This document shows positions 8,560-16,870 of a DNA stretch of 64,000 bases, piece by piece. The notes under the pieces were generated by a model. That model worked only from the letters and a program-made list of their open reading frames with translations, had not been told where the DNA came from and made no database searches. This DNA is from JBDRNO01 sp043811005. Its GTDB lineage: Bacteria; Bacteroidota; Bacteroidia; NORP154. Every line of letters begins with the position of its first letter. Positions within the stretch are counted from its first letter, which is position 1. Made by a program: the position numbers and the translations under genes. The stretch lies in contig JBDRNO010000240.1 of the NCBI GenBank assembly GCA_043811005.1, positions 1-64,000 on the forward strand, in the 5' to 3' direction.

Positions 8560-9690
8560 TTAGGGTATTTCAAATTCAACCAATACCGGCAGATGGTCTG
8601 ATAATGTCAAGGTGTTTTGATGCCTGACATAATGTTCCCCCAGGTGTATGTTATCAGACATGAAAATATAATCAATTGTCTTATCGGGCTTTTCTATGCC
8701 GGGATCATTGGGGAAGTGCGTAAACCATTGTTCATAACCGGGGTCATTGACTTCCTGTAAACTTGGCACTGCCTGATACTTTTCATATAATATCACAATT
8801 TCTGTTTCCCTTTTAATAAATCTCCTTCCATACCAATCGCCTGTATGTTCAGAAGGCATGGCAGATAAATATTCTTCTTTTAATTTACTGTAAGATCTGC
8901 CAGGAGGCACCAAATTATAATCTCCCCCGATGATCCAGGGATTACCATTTTGAGTAATCTCTTCCAAAATAGAATTTACCTTTTTCACTTGTCCCTCCAT
9001 TGTGACTGTGTCAGGCACAAAAGCATCAAAATGAGTGTTTAAAACCACAAGGTCTTTGGCGTTTTCCACAGGTAACCGGACCTCCAGTACAGCACGTTTG
9101 AAGTTAAACTGCTGGAATATTGGGTTTGCAGGTATCAATGGCAACTGATAGCGAATTGCCTCATTAATTTTATATTTTGATATTGTTGCCAACTTCAAAC
9201 CCACAGCTCCCATAATATGAGGGTGGGGAATAAAAGATGCTTTCCAGTAAAATGTGGAAGCGTAACAGCTATATTCTTTAGAGAGTAAAGATAACAGGTT
9301 AGCTAACTGATCCTGGTAATCAGTTCGTTTTGCACCTTCATGAACTTCCTGCAATAAAATAATATCGGGATTTTCTTCTTGTATTATCCGTGCAACCTCT
9401 TTTGTAGTTATAGCGATATCTTCAGCAGAGGGCCTATCATCAGGACCGGAGCCGTCTTTCATATCATAGAAAAAAACATAGTTCTTGCCCGCCATATATT
9501 GTATGTTCCAGCTCAGCACTTTAAGTTTTTTACCTGGCTTTAATGCCGGAGACTGATCAGAACAAACCACTTGTTCGGGTTGTATGTCTCTTGGATGGTA
9601 AGTGATGAACCATACCAAGGTTAAGAAAAGTATAAGAATAGCTGCTATAATGGCAAAGGTCCATTTTATTATTTTTTTGAGTTTGCTCAC
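8560..9690 (-). CDS. membrane-anchored endonuclease/exonuclease/phosphatase (EEP) family protein
   Basis: The 376-residue protein starts with a basic stretch and one transmembrane helix (about residues 8-30), leaving a large extracytoplasmic EEP domain. Conserved metal- and phosphate-handling motifs are visible: LKVLSWNIQ with the metal-binding Asn, IILLQEV with the metal-binding Glu, GGDYNLVP with Asp-Asn, IDYIFMS and the C-terminal SDHLPVLVEF with the catalytic Asp-His pair. Members act on nucleic acids, phosphoinositides or sphingomyelin; the anchored location favours a lipid or extracellular phosphodiester substrate, but this is inference. The gene is monocistronic in appearance, with the hipBST operon divergent upstream. 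Confidence 0.85.
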   Translation of the reverse strand: MSKLKKIIKWTFAIIAAILILFLTLVWFITYHPRDIQPEQVVCSDQSPALKPGKKLKVLSWNIQYMAGKNYVFFYDMKDGSGPDDRPSAEDIAITTKEVARIIQEENPDIILLQEVHEGAKRTDYQDQLANLLSLLSKEYSCYASTFYWKASFIPHPHIMGAVGLKLATISKYKINEAIRYQLPLIPANPIFQQFNFKRAVLEVRLPVENAKDLVVLNTHFDAFVPDTVTMEGQVKKVNSILEEITQNGNPWIIGGDYNLVPPGRSYSKLKEEYLSAMPSEHTGDWYGRRFIKRETEIVILYEKYQAVPSLQEVNDPGYEQWFTHFPNDPGIEKPDKTIDYIFMSDNIHLGEHYVRHQNTLTLSDHLPVLVEFEIP

Positions 9691-9803
9691 TTGTTATTAT
9701 ATGTACCGAAATTTCAAAGTTTATAACTATAAATATTATTTACAAAATTAAACATATATACCATTCTTAATTAAAAAATTAAATTTGAATCATTCTTTTT
9801 CCC

Positions 9804-9961
9804 GCCATAGCAGTAAATTTACTTCTTTTTACACTTTTTTTGTTCCAACAATAACTGTAAAAGCACTTTTTTACTGCCATAACAGTAAAATATACTATTT
9901 TTGCATAAATATATTGTAAATTTACATAAAATTTATTATTTTTGCTGCTTTAACAGTAAAA
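9804..9961. promoter_or_regulatory. three operator-like CAGTAAA repeats upstream of hipBST
   Basis: A perfect inverted repeat lies at 9869-9890: TTTTACTG, six bases, CAGTAAAA. Related copies occur at 9804-9817 (GCCATAGCAGTAAA) and 9943-9961 (TGCTGCTTTAACAGTAAAA); both keep one conserved arm and a degenerate second. The last copy overlaps the predicted -7 element and ends five bases before the hipB start. This is the arrangement expected for autorepression by HipB, which in characterised systems binds several short palindromes in its own promoter. Confidence 0.75.
9914..9944 (+). promoter_or_regulatory. Bacteroidota-type promoter of hipBST
   Basis: TTG at 9914-9916 and TATTTTTG at 9937-9944, 20 bp apart, match the Bacteroidota -33 TTG / -7 TANNTTTG consensus. 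Transcription would begin near 9950, only about 15 bases before the GTG start codon of hipB, and the -7 box is overlapped by the third operator-like repeat. Confidence 0.55.
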
Positions 9962-9965
9962 TATC

Positions 9966-10202
9966 GTGATCAATTCAATTTATTTAGGAAGAATTATAAG
10001 ATATCACCGCAAAGCAGCGGGTCTCACTCAAATCGAGCTTGCTGATTTGGCAGGATTAGGTAAAACCGTTATATATGATATTGAAAAAGGAAAGGAAACA
10101 GTTCAATGGAGGTCTGTGAAATCCTTATTGAATGCATTAAACATAAAAATAAAACTGGAAAGTCCTTTAATGGAAAAATTTATTAAGCATGAGAAAAGTT
10201 AA
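9966..10202 (+). CDS. hipB: HipB-like XRE-family antitoxin/repressor
   Basis: A 78-residue protein that is almost entirely one helix-turn-helix domain: GLTQIELADLAGLGKTVIYD is the XRE-type HTH (about residues 19-38), followed by the HipB-like IEKGKETVQWRSVKSLL. It starts with GTG at 9966, with no Shine-Dalgarno sequence and a very short predicted leader. The gene overlaps the start of the next gene by 14 bp, showing translational coupling. In HipBST systems HipB is the DNA-binding partner that represses the operon. Three operator-like palindromes upstream (9804-9961) fit that role. Confidence 0.85.
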   Translation: MINSIYLGRIIRYHRKAAGLTQIELADLAGLGKTVIYDIEKGKETVQWRSVKSLLNALNIKIKLESPLMEKFIKHEKS

Positions 10203-10500
10203 GGTTTTTGTTCACGGAAAAGATGCCGGTATTTTAACTGAGATTGAGCCCGAAAAAAGTTATTCTTTTGAATATATTGAAGAGTATGATGGTTATCCTG
10301 TTTCTTTAACTATGCCGGTTAAAGAAAAACGATTCCATTTTGATAATTTCCCGCCATTTTTTGATGGTGTACTGCCCGAAGGATTTATGTTGGATGCATT
10401 ATTAAAACACAGTAAAATTGACCGTAACGATCATTTTTCACAACTAATAACCACCGGAAAGGATTTGGTAGGAGCCATAACCGTTGAAGAAATAACATGA
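10189..10500 (+). CDS. hipS: HipS-like protein (HipA N-terminal subdomain as a separate gene)
   Basis: The 103-residue product corresponds to the N-terminal subdomain that is fused to the kinase in classical HipA: VFVHGKDAGILTEI, then YPVSLTMPVKEKRF, the PPFFDGVLPEG signature and a final TGKDLVGAITV. Here it is a free protein, as in the tripartite HipBST system, where HipS rather than HipB neutralises the HipT kinase. It overlaps hipB by 14 bp and precedes hipT by 86 bp. The split could alternatively be read as a broken hipA, but the clean stop, good start and the typical HipT N-terminus downstream favour a genuine three-gene operon. Confidence 0.85.
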   Translation: MRKVKVFVHGKDAGILTEIEPEKSYSFEYIEEYDGYPVSLTMPVKEKRFHFDNFPPFFDGVLPEGFMLDALLKHSKIDRNDHFSQLITTGKDLVGAITVEEIT

Positions 10501-10586
10501 GGTTCCTCGCAAAATCGCGTACCTATAATTATAACAATCTACTTTTGAACTTGGGATTTTGATGTTTGGATTTTTAAGAGCCTAAT

Positions 10587-11516
10587 ATGAACCGTTGCCC
10601 TATAACTTATCAGCTTTGTAAACAAAAATATTCCATAGAGGGATTAAAAAAGCTAACGCCTAAACTTGGAACATTCTGCGATCTCGCTTATACCGCTGAG
10701 GAATTACGTTTGGAATCCGCCAGAAGATCAGGAAAAATGTCAATTCAGGGAGTCCAGCCAAAATTGAGTGCCATATTAAATATCAAGGATAAGCGGTTTG
10801 ACCTGGTAGACATGATGGGTAAATTTATCCTTAAGCCTCAACATCATATTTATCCACAACTGCCCGAGAACGAAGACCTAACCATGCATTTAGCTTCAAT
10901 TGCAGGAATAGAAGTTCCCTTACATGGAATGATCTATTCAAAAGATGACTCATTGACCTATTATATCAAACGATTTGACCGTACCGGAAGAAAAGATAAA
11001 TTAGCAGTGGAAGACTTTGCACAATTAGCCGGTTTAACGCGGGATACAAAATACAATTACACTATTGAAAAGCTTATAAAACTGATTGAAGTATCTTGTA
11101 CCTTTCCATTAGTGGAAAAAGTTAAATTATTTAAACGGATCATATTCAATTTCCTTATTGGAAATGAGGATATGCATTTAAAAAATTATTCGATAATTCA
11201 CAGAAATTATAAAATAGAGCTCTCACCAGCATATGACTTTCTGAATTCAACGATCGTTTTAAGCGGAGATATTGAGGAAACAGCACTGCAAATTAAAGGC
11301 AAAAAGAAAAATCTTAACAGTAAACTTTTGATCAATTATTTGGGAAGTGAAAGGATGCAATTAAATTCCAAAGTCATAAAAAACATTTTAAATGAATTGA
11401 CTAAGGCAATACCTTTTTGGCAGGATCTTATACAAAATTCTTTTCTTTCAAAAAATTATAAAGAAGATTATCTAAAGCTGTTAAACCAAAGACTTCAAAG
11501 GCTTGGAATGGTATAA
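10587..11516 (+). CDS. hipT: HipT-like serine/threonine kinase toxin
   Basis: A 309-residue HipA-fold kinase lacking the N-terminal HipS-like subdomain. The N-terminus RCPITYQ resembles HipT proteins. Visible kinase features: the Gly/Ser loop GKMSIQGVQPK (residues 49-59, with Ser52 in the position that is autophosphorylated in this family), FILKP with the ATP-binding Lys (about 83), the catalytic loop NEDMHLKN (193-200; Asp195) and the metal-binding YDF (Asp217). All key residues are present, so it should be active. Characterised HipT and HipA phosphorylate tRNA synthetases (TrpS or GltX) and halt translation; the target here is unknown. It is the last gene of the operon. Confidence 0.87.
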   Translation: MNRCPITYQLCKQKYSIEGLKKLTPKLGTFCDLAYTAEELRLESARRSGKMSIQGVQPKLSAILNIKDKRFDLVDMMGKFILKPQHHIYPQLPENEDLTMHLASIAGIEVPLHGMIYSKDDSLTYYIKRFDRTGRKDKLAVEDFAQLAGLTRDTKYNYTIEKLIKLIEVSCTFPLVEKVKLFKRIIFNFLIGNEDMHLKNYSIIHRNYKIELSPAYDFLNSTIVLSGDIEETALQIKGKKKNLNSKLLINYLGSERMQLNSKVIKNILNELTKAIPFWQDLIQNSFLSKNYKEDYLKLLNQRLQRLGMV

Positions 11517-11580
11517 GGACTTATGTCTTTTTTTTTAACTCTGTCTAATAATTGTGGGTTCTATTCTTTAACTTTGGATC

Positions 11581-12090
11581 ATGAAAGACCAAATAGCAAA
11601 CAAACCCCGGATTTTTGAAAATATCCGCATCCTGGATTTTTGCCAGGTAATAGCAGGTGGTTATAGTACTACTATAATGGCTGACCTGGGAGCAGAAGTT
11701 GTAAAAGTTGAACCACCTGTAATTGGCGATACCATGCGTATAGTAGGGCCATTGCATAATGGCGAGAGCGCTTTTTTTCTTTTAAAAAGCCGGAATAAAA
11801 AAAGTATCTGTGTTGACTTGAAAAAAGCGGTAAAATACGTTCAATTGATGAAGCATATACCGATCCACATAATGACGAAAGAGGTATTTTTGAGGAAATT
11901 GAGCATCCTGTTGCAGGGGAAAAAAAATAACCAATATCCCGATAAAATTTTCTGAAACACCTGCACAAATCAATAAACCATTACCCTCTCTCTGTGAACA
12001 TAATTATGAGGTATGTATGAATATTTTAGGATATACAAAAGAACAGGTTGATGGATTGATAAAAAACAATATTTTAATGATTCCATCTTG
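11581..12090 (+). pseudogene. degraded CaiB/BaiF (family III) CoA-transferase
   Basis: The first 80 or so residues match the N-terminus of family III CoA-transferases (RILDFCQVIAGGYSTTIMAD, then LGAEVVKVEPP and KNKKSICVDLKK-like sequence). Immediately afterwards, in a different frame (from about 11829), the C-terminus of the same family appears (DERGIFEEIEHPVAG), followed, after another shift at an A8 run (11920-11927), by ITNIPIKFSETPAQI and LGYTKEQVDGLI up to the TGA at 12088. About 250 central residues, including the catalytic Asp region, are missing. The gene is therefore dead. It precedes a molybdenum-hydroxylase operon and was probably part of that CoA-dependent pathway. Confidence 0.85.
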
Positions 12091-12234
12091 AGTCATGCCT
12101 TTATTGTGAGGAAATACACGCAGGCGAGTATCATCATAAATAATTCTTGACAAAAACATATAAATAATTATCTTTGTTCCCATTCTTTTACATGTTTTTA
12201 TGCAAACTTTTTAATATTAAAAAAAGGATGAAAG

Positions 12235-12486
12235 ATGGCAAAAACAGAAATGATGTGTCCCTTTTCAGAAATGTTATGCATTGAATGTCCTCAATATAGA
12301 GGAAGGCATTTTTATTTATGTTTTAACGACAAATACCGGGGATATTTAGGGGATCAAAAAAAAGCTAAACAGAGAACAGGATTGAGAGGTGTAAAAAATT
12401 TTGAAATGCCTTCACACCTTACTCCAAGTCCAACCTGGTTAATACTTAATAAATTAATAGAAAGAAAGTATTATGGTAACCAGTAA
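12235..12486 (+). CDS. small Cys-rich protein, unknown function
   Basis: An 83-residue protein with Cys8, Cys15, Cys18 and Cys28 (MCPFSEMLCIECPQY then FYLCF), a pattern compatible with a small zinc- or iron-binding site. No signal peptide or membrane segment. It lies 52 bp upstream of the FAD subunit of the molybdenum hydroxylase and runs in the same direction, so it probably belongs to that operon; a role in cofactor handling or regulation is only a guess. AAAGGATG at 12225-12232 sits 2-9 bases before the ATG and is a weak ribosome-binding-site candidate. Confidence 0.6.
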   Translation: MAKTEMMCPFSEMLCIECPQYRGRHFYLCFNDKYRGYLGDQKKAKQRTGLRGVKNFEMPSHLTPSPTWLILNKLIERKYYGNQ

Positions 12487-12538
12487 TTATACTGATATAC
12501 CAGGTTAAGATATTGAAATTCCGAAACAATAAATTAAA

Positions 12539-13411
12539 ATGATACGAGATTTTACTTATTCAAGAGCTACAACAGTTAAGGAAGCTCTAAACTTACTCGA
12601 AACCCATAAAGATGATTATAAGATAATCTGCGGCGGACAATCGCTGCTTATCCTGATGCGGCAGGGACTTGTGGCTCCTGAAAATCTTATTGACATCAAG
12701 AAGGTTAAAGAGTTAAGCTATATAGATTTTGATCCGCCTGCTAGCGGATTAAAGATCGGTGCAACTACTACCCACCGGGAAATAGAAAAATCAAAGATTG
12801 TCAAGGAGCATTATCCCATATTAGTATATATGGAAGAGAATGTAGCTTCTGATCAGACACGTAACTATGGAACCATAGGCGGAAACATATGTCATGGAGA
12901 CCCTACAGGCGACCCCGGACCAGTGTTTCTTGCTTTAGGTGGGTCAGTGAAAATAGCAAATAAGGAAAGAGAACGGACATTGCCTCTGGAGGAATTTTTT
13001 ATAGATTACTTTGAGACAGCCTTGGAAGAAGGAGAACTTCTTCTTGAAGTTCAGATACCTGTTATCCCTCCAAAAACAGGCATAGCTTATGAAAAGTTCA
13101 ATATCATTAAAAACGACCAGGGAATCGTATCAGTTGCTGCTTATATAACTATTGACAATGATGGCAATACATGTAAAGATGCCAGGATCGTCCTTGGAGG
13201 AGCTGCTTCAATTCCATTACGGGTAAAAGAGGTGGAGCAGATGCTAATAGGCGAAAAACTCAATGATAGTCTGCTTGATAAAGCCGGTGAAAAAGCTTCA
13301 GAGTTAGCTGATCCTGTTTCCGATATACATGCCTCTGAGGAATATAGAAGACATTTGATAAAAGTACTTACAAAAAGAATGGTGAAGAAAGCATGGGAAA
13401 GTGTGATTTGA
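12539..13411 (+). CDS. molybdenum hydroxylase FAD-binding subunit (CoxM/XdhB type)
   Basis: The 290-residue protein is the medium, FAD-binding subunit of a xanthine dehydrogenase/CO dehydrogenase-family enzyme. It opens with FTYSRATTVKEALNLL, has the FAD-binding ICGGQSLLILMRQ and the second FAD motif TIGGNICHGDPTGDPGP, and ends with the C-terminal CO-dehydrogenase flavoprotein domain (IVLGGAASIPLRV). It passes electrons from the 2Fe-2S subunit to an acceptor. The genes for the Fe-S and molybdopterin subunits follow in order on the same strand (FAD, Fe-S, Mo). Substrate cannot be read from the sequence; the neighbouring CoA-related genes suggest an aromatic or heterocyclic CoA ester or free acid. 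Confidence 0.9.
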   Translation: MIRDFTYSRATTVKEALNLLETHKDDYKIICGGQSLLILMRQGLVAPENLIDIKKVKELSYIDFDPPASGLKIGATTTHREIEKSKIVKEHYPILVYMEENVASDQTRNYGTIGGNICHGDPTGDPGPVFLALGGSVKIANKERERTLPLEEFFIDYFETALEEGELLLEVQIPVIPPKTGIAYEKFNIIKNDQGIVSVAAYITIDNDGNTCKDARIVLGGAASIPLRVKEVEQMLIGEKLNDSLLDKAGEKASELADPVSDIHASEEYRRHLIKVLTKRMVKKAWESVI

Positions 13412-13446
13412 AATTAAAATTCTAAAATATAACAATTCAACAATCC

Positions 13447-13917
13447 ATGGAAAAACAACTATTACGCATAACAGTAAATAATGAACACCATGAGCTTTAT
13501 GTTAAGCCCAAAAAGCTGCTGGTAGAGATTTTGAGAAATGAGCTGGGGCTTACAGGCACAAAACGAGGTTGTAATACCGGGGCATGTTGTGCATGTTCAG
13601 TTATTTTGAATGGTGTTGCCGTTAAGTCCTGTTCAGTACTGGCAATGCAGGCAGACGAAAGTGAGGTCTTGACTGTTGAAAGTCTGGCTAATAGCGGGGA
13701 ACTGACCCCTCTGCAAAAGTCATTCCTGGATCATGGTGCCTATCAATGTGGATTCTGCACTTCAGGAATGTTGATGACAGCAACCGCATTATTAAATGAG
13801 AACCCAAACCCAACAGTAACACAAATAAAAGAAGCCCTGCATGGTAATATTTGCCGGTGTACCGGATATAACAGTATTATCAGGGCAGTAAGTGCAGTTG
13901 GTGAAGGTAAATATTAA
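13447..13917 (+). CDS. molybdenum hydroxylase [2Fe-2S] subunit (CoxS type)
   Basis: The 156-residue small subunit carries both expected clusters. The plant-ferredoxin-like N-terminal cluster uses Cys42, Cys47 and Cys50 in GCNTGACCAC plus a Cys near 62 (VKSCSV); the second, all-helical domain has QCGFCTSGM and GNICRCTGY. It relays electrons between the molybdopterin and FAD subunits. It follows the FAD subunit gene after 35 bp. The gap to the large-subunit gene is unusually long (340 bp) and contains an octamer tandem repeat and a possible gene remnant, so transcription across it is not assured. Confidence 0.92.
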   Translation: MEKQLLRITVNNEHHELYVKPKKLLVEILRNELGLTGTKRGCNTGACCACSVILNGVAVKSCSVLAMQADESEVLTVESLANSGELTPLQKSFLDHGAYQCGFCTSGMLMTATALLNENPNPTVTQIKEALHGNICRCTGYNSIIRAVSAVGEGKY

Positions 13918-13974
13918 GGAGGTAGAAAAATGAGTGTATTGATGCTGGGTGCTGGATATTGGATGGTAAAATTA

Positions 13975-14046
13975 TTGAATTGCTAAATTGTTGAATTGTT
14001 AAATTGCTAAATTGTTGAATTGTTAAATTGCTAAATTGTTAAATTG
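13975..14046. repeat. tandem octamer repeat (9 units)
   Basis: Nine consecutive 8-bp units of the form YTRAATTG (TTGAATTG, CTAAATTG, TTAAATTG in alternating order) fill the start of the 340-bp gap between the Fe-S and molybdopterin subunit genes. Eight-bp periodicity rules out an in-frame coding repeat. Such simple repeats change length by slippage and could alter spacing in the operon. Confidence 0.9.
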
Positions 14047-14151
14047 TTACGAGTTGCTGGTTATATGTTGCAGGTTGATGTTTGTAGAGTGCTATATGGT
14101 TGTATAAGATACTGGCATAATGAAGTTGCGCGTCATGCAAATAATATTAAT

Positions 14152-14265
14152 ATGACAAATCATCAGAGAAAAGGAGCAATTAGCAATGCACATGTAGGTA
14201 AAGAATTTGAAAATATTGCTAAAAAATATATTTCTCAATTATTTTTATTTAAAATATATGAATAA
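14152..14265 (+). pseudogene. possible N-terminal gene remnant
   Basis: A 37-codon frame starts MTNHQRKGAISNAHVGKEFE and runs into AT-rich sequence overlapping the start of the next gene. The N-terminal block, with its KGAxSNAHVGxxFE pattern, looks like the beginning of a longer, possibly nuclease-like conserved protein rather than random sequence, but I cannot name the family. Everything after about 30 residues is missing. It is interposed between two subunits of one enzyme, which suggests an insertion that later decayed. Confidence 0.3.
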
Positions 14266-16534
14266 ATTTAATGTCATAAATACCCCGGTACACAATATTG
14301 ATGGGATTGCAAAGATCACCGGGAGGGCGGAATATACCTTTGACGTAAAACTACCAGGTATGCTTTACGGTAAGATATTGAGAAGCCCATACCCACATGC
14401 AAAGATCCTCAATATAGACACAAGCAAGGCAGAAGCTTTAACCGGTGTAAAAGGAGTGGTTACAGGCAAAGATACTATTGGGATAAAACAGGGGATATGG
14501 AGGCGTTTTAAAGAGCTTTGCGATGAGGGAATTCTTTCTAGAGAAAGAGTCCGCTATATCGGAGAACCGGTGGCAGCAGTAGCTGCGGTTGACGAAGATA
14601 CTGCTGAGGAAGCGCTGGATCTGATCGAAGTTGAGTATGAGCCATTGCCAGGAGTATATGAACCACTTGAAGCGATAAAAGAAGGAGCTCCTCAACTTCA
14701 TGAACTTGCTGAAAGGAATATAAATGTAACACGTCATATTGAATGGGGTGATGTGGATGAGGCATTTTTAAAAGCAGATCATGTACGTGAGGATTGGTTC
14801 CGATGCTCATCACAAGCTCATGTATGCATGGAAACACACTGTGCTGTGGCTAGCTACACTCCTGAGAAAAAATTAACAGTATATACATCTACTCAAAGCC
14901 ATTACTATATGCAGGTCTTATTAGCCTGGACTATGGGCTTAAGAGAAAATGATGTCAGAGTGATATCGCGGTACACAGGCGGAGGATTCGGAAGTAAGTT
15001 TGAACTTGATTCAGCACAATTCTGCAGTTCGCTTTTATCCATGAAGCTATTCAAACCGGTTAAGATCGTACTCACACGTGAGGAAGAGTTCATGGCAACA
15101 AAGCGCAGGACCCCAATGTTCTATTACCTGAGGACAGGAGTGAAAAAGGATGGTTCTTTTGTTGCAAAAGAAGCCAGGGTATTTACTGATGGAGGCGCTT
15201 ACACATCAATGGGAGCGACATGCCTTTATCTGACGGGATTTTTCCAGGCATTTCCTTATGTATGGCCAAGCTACAGGTATGACGGATACAGGGTATACAC
15301 TAATTCAGCACCTACTTCAGCAATGCGCGGATTTGGTGCACCACAGGCAACTTTTTGTGCTGAAACACAGATCGATCTGATAGCAAAAGATTTAGGCATT
15401 GACCGTATAGATATCAGGCGTAAAAATGCCATGTACCCTGGCTATGAAGTTCCCGGACAGGCAACGATCCAAAGCTGTGGTATTACCGAATGCCTTGATA
15501 AGATTGAAGACTGGATCAAATCAAGAGGAAAACTTCCTGAAAATCATGGTATAGGTATTGCTGCCTATGGTTTCATGTCAGGAGGAATATTTAACTGGTT
15601 CGATACACCCTATGCTTTTTCTTCAGCAATAGTAAAAATAAATATTGATGGTAAAGTTGACCTTTATATTGGTTCCCAGGATATGGGACAGGGCTCCAAT
15701 ACCACTATGACGATGATATGTGCAGAGGAGTTAGGAGTTAAGGTTGAAGATATTCGTATTCACATGGGTGATACTGATGATTGCCCTGTTGACATAGGCG
15801 CCTGGGGAAGCCGTGAAACGCTTATGCAGGGTAATGCTGTTCAAATGGCTGCTGCCGATGCAAAACGGCAGATCATTGAATTTGCAGCAGCGAAGTTATC
15901 TCCAAATATTGTTTATGACTTAGATATCAAGGATCAGTGGATACATCTCGTAGCACGTCCCGAAAGAGGACTTTCCTATTTTGATGTTGTTAAGGAAATT
16001 ATCCGGGGCAGGGAAGGTCAGACCATTATTGGCAGAGGACATTATACTCCTCATCGCAAGGGCATGATATCACCGGCATATAGTTTTGGAGTACAGGCAG
16101 TTGAAGCGGATGTTGATCCGGATACCGGTAAAATTACACTTAAAAATTGTGTGACGGCACATGACTGTGGCCAGGTGATAAATCCAATAGGTGTTGAAGG
16201 ACAACTTGAAGGAGCAATGGCTATGGCAGCAGGATATGGATTTACAGAAGACCTTCCTATGGAGGATGGAAAGATCATGAATCCCAACCTGGTAGACTAT
16301 AAAGTGCTAAGGACAACCGAGATGCCGGATTCAAAAATTATTGAAGTAGAGACTTATGAACCAGAAGGACCATTTGGAGCCAAGGAAGCAGGAGAAGGTC
16401 TTACAAATCCAACGGCAGGAGCTCTCGGTAATGCTGTATACCACGCAACAGGACTGAGTATTAAGGAGCTTCCTATTACACCCGAAAAGATACTCGCAGC
16501 GTTAAAGGAGAAGAAAAACAAGAATGAAAAATAA
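14258..16534 (+). CDS. molybdenum hydroxylase molybdopterin-binding large subunit (CoxL/XdhA type)
   Basis: About 758 residues, starting at the ATG at 14258 (MNKFNVINTP); the frame is open for 17 more codons upstream but that part lies in AT-rich spacer. Family landmarks: GRAEYTFDVKLPGMLYG near the N-terminus, GGGFGSKFELD, RGFGAPQ, GSQDMGQGSN and the C-terminal catalytic-Glu block FGAKEAGEG. It holds the molybdopterin cytosine or guanine dinucleotide centre where substrate is hydroxylated. It lacks the AYRCSFR loop of true aerobic CO dehydrogenase, so CO is not the substrate. Downstream are a small zinc-finger protein and CoxG, the usual maturation-type partners. Confidence 0.92.
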   Translation: MNKFNVINTPVHNIDGIAKITGRAEYTFDVKLPGMLYGKILRSPYPHAKILNIDTSKAEALTGVKGVVTGKDTIGIKQGIWRRFKELCDEGILSRERVRYIGEPVAAVAAVDEDTAEEALDLIEVEYEPLPGVYEPLEAIKEGAPQLHELAERNINVTRHIEWGDVDEAFLKADHVREDWFRCSSQAHVCMETHCAVASYTPEKKLTVYTSTQSHYYMQVLLAWTMGLRENDVRVISRYTGGGFGSKFELDSAQFCSSLLSMKLFKPVKIVLTREEEFMATKRRTPMFYYLRTGVKKDGSFVAKEARVFTDGGAYTSMGATCLYLTGFFQAFPYVWPSYRYDGYRVYTNSAPTSAMRGFGAPQATFCAETQIDLIAKDLGIDRIDIRRKNAMYPGYEVPGQATIQSCGITECLDKIEDWIKSRGKLPENHGIGIAAYGFMSGGIFNWFDTPYAFSSAIVKINIDGKVDLYIGSQDMGQGSNTTMTMICAEELGVKVEDIRIHMGDTDDCPVDIGAWGSRETLMQGNAVQMAAADAKRQIIEFAAAKLSPNIVYDLDIKDQWIHLVARPERGLSYFDVVKEIIRGREGQTIIGRGHYTPHRKGMISPAYSFGVQAVEADVDPDTGKITLKNCVTAHDCGQVINPIGVEGQLEGAMAMAAGYGFTEDLPMEDGKIMNPNLVDYKVLRTTEMPDSKIIEVETYEPEGPFGAKEAGEGLTNPTAGALGNAVYHATGLSIKELPITPEKILAALKEKKNKNEK

Positions 16535-16556
16535 TTTAACTAAGGAGGATATAATT

Positions 16557-16775
16557 ATGGGTTATAAATGTCCATCATGCGAAAAAATTTGGCCGGATAC
16601 TTTGAACCTGGCGAGGCACATATTCGGAACCGGAGACCAAGCCCATAAAGATTGGGTGAATTCAAAAGGTCTCAATTTTATTGAGCTATTGCTTCTTCAA
16701 ACCATGGAACCAGGGAACAAGGGTTATAAGACTTTAGCTGATTTGCTTGAAAAAGAAGCGGAGAAAGTAGATTAG
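16557..16775 (+). CDS. small zinc-finger-like protein
   Basis: A 72-residue protein starting at the ATG at 16557, which has a very good Shine-Dalgarno sequence (TAAGGAGG at 16541-16548); this decides against the upstream in-frame ATG at 16524. Residues CPSCEKIWPDTLNLARHIFG followed by a second His in DQAHKDW form a CxxC...H...H pattern similar to C2H2 zinc fingers. No enzyme motif. It lies between the large subunit of the molybdenum hydroxylase and coxG, spaced 22 bp from the former, so it probably serves that enzyme system; the exact role is unknown. Confidence 0.7.
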   Translation: MGYKCPSCEKIWPDTLNLARHIFGTGDQAHKDWVNSKGLNFIELLLLQTMEPGNKGYKTLADLLEKEAEKVD

Positions 16776-16870
16776 GCTCTTAGGATATAGTTATTACTAC
16801 CATATTAACGATAATAATAGCTTTTGTAAAGGTTATTGTAAAATAAAAACATTAAAATAACAAAACAATC

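Noticed and set aside
10189..11516. hipA broken by frameshift into two pieces
   Set aside because: The small protein ends cleanly after the conserved N-terminal subdomain, and the kinase has its own HipT-like start 86 bp later; this matches the known HipBST organisation.
13975..14046. CRISPR or coding repeat
   Set aside because: It is a simple 8-bp tandem repeat without spacers, and 8-bp periodicity cannot code for a repeated peptide.
14207..14257. Longer N-terminus for the molybdopterin subunit
   Set aside because: The extra 17 residues are encoded by AT-rich spacer and are not part of the family; the ATG at 14258 fits the conserved start.
12539..16534. Aerobic CO dehydrogenase (form I)
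   Set aside because: The large subunit lacks the AYRCSFR active-site loop, so CO oxidation is unlikely despite CoxG and the subunit set.
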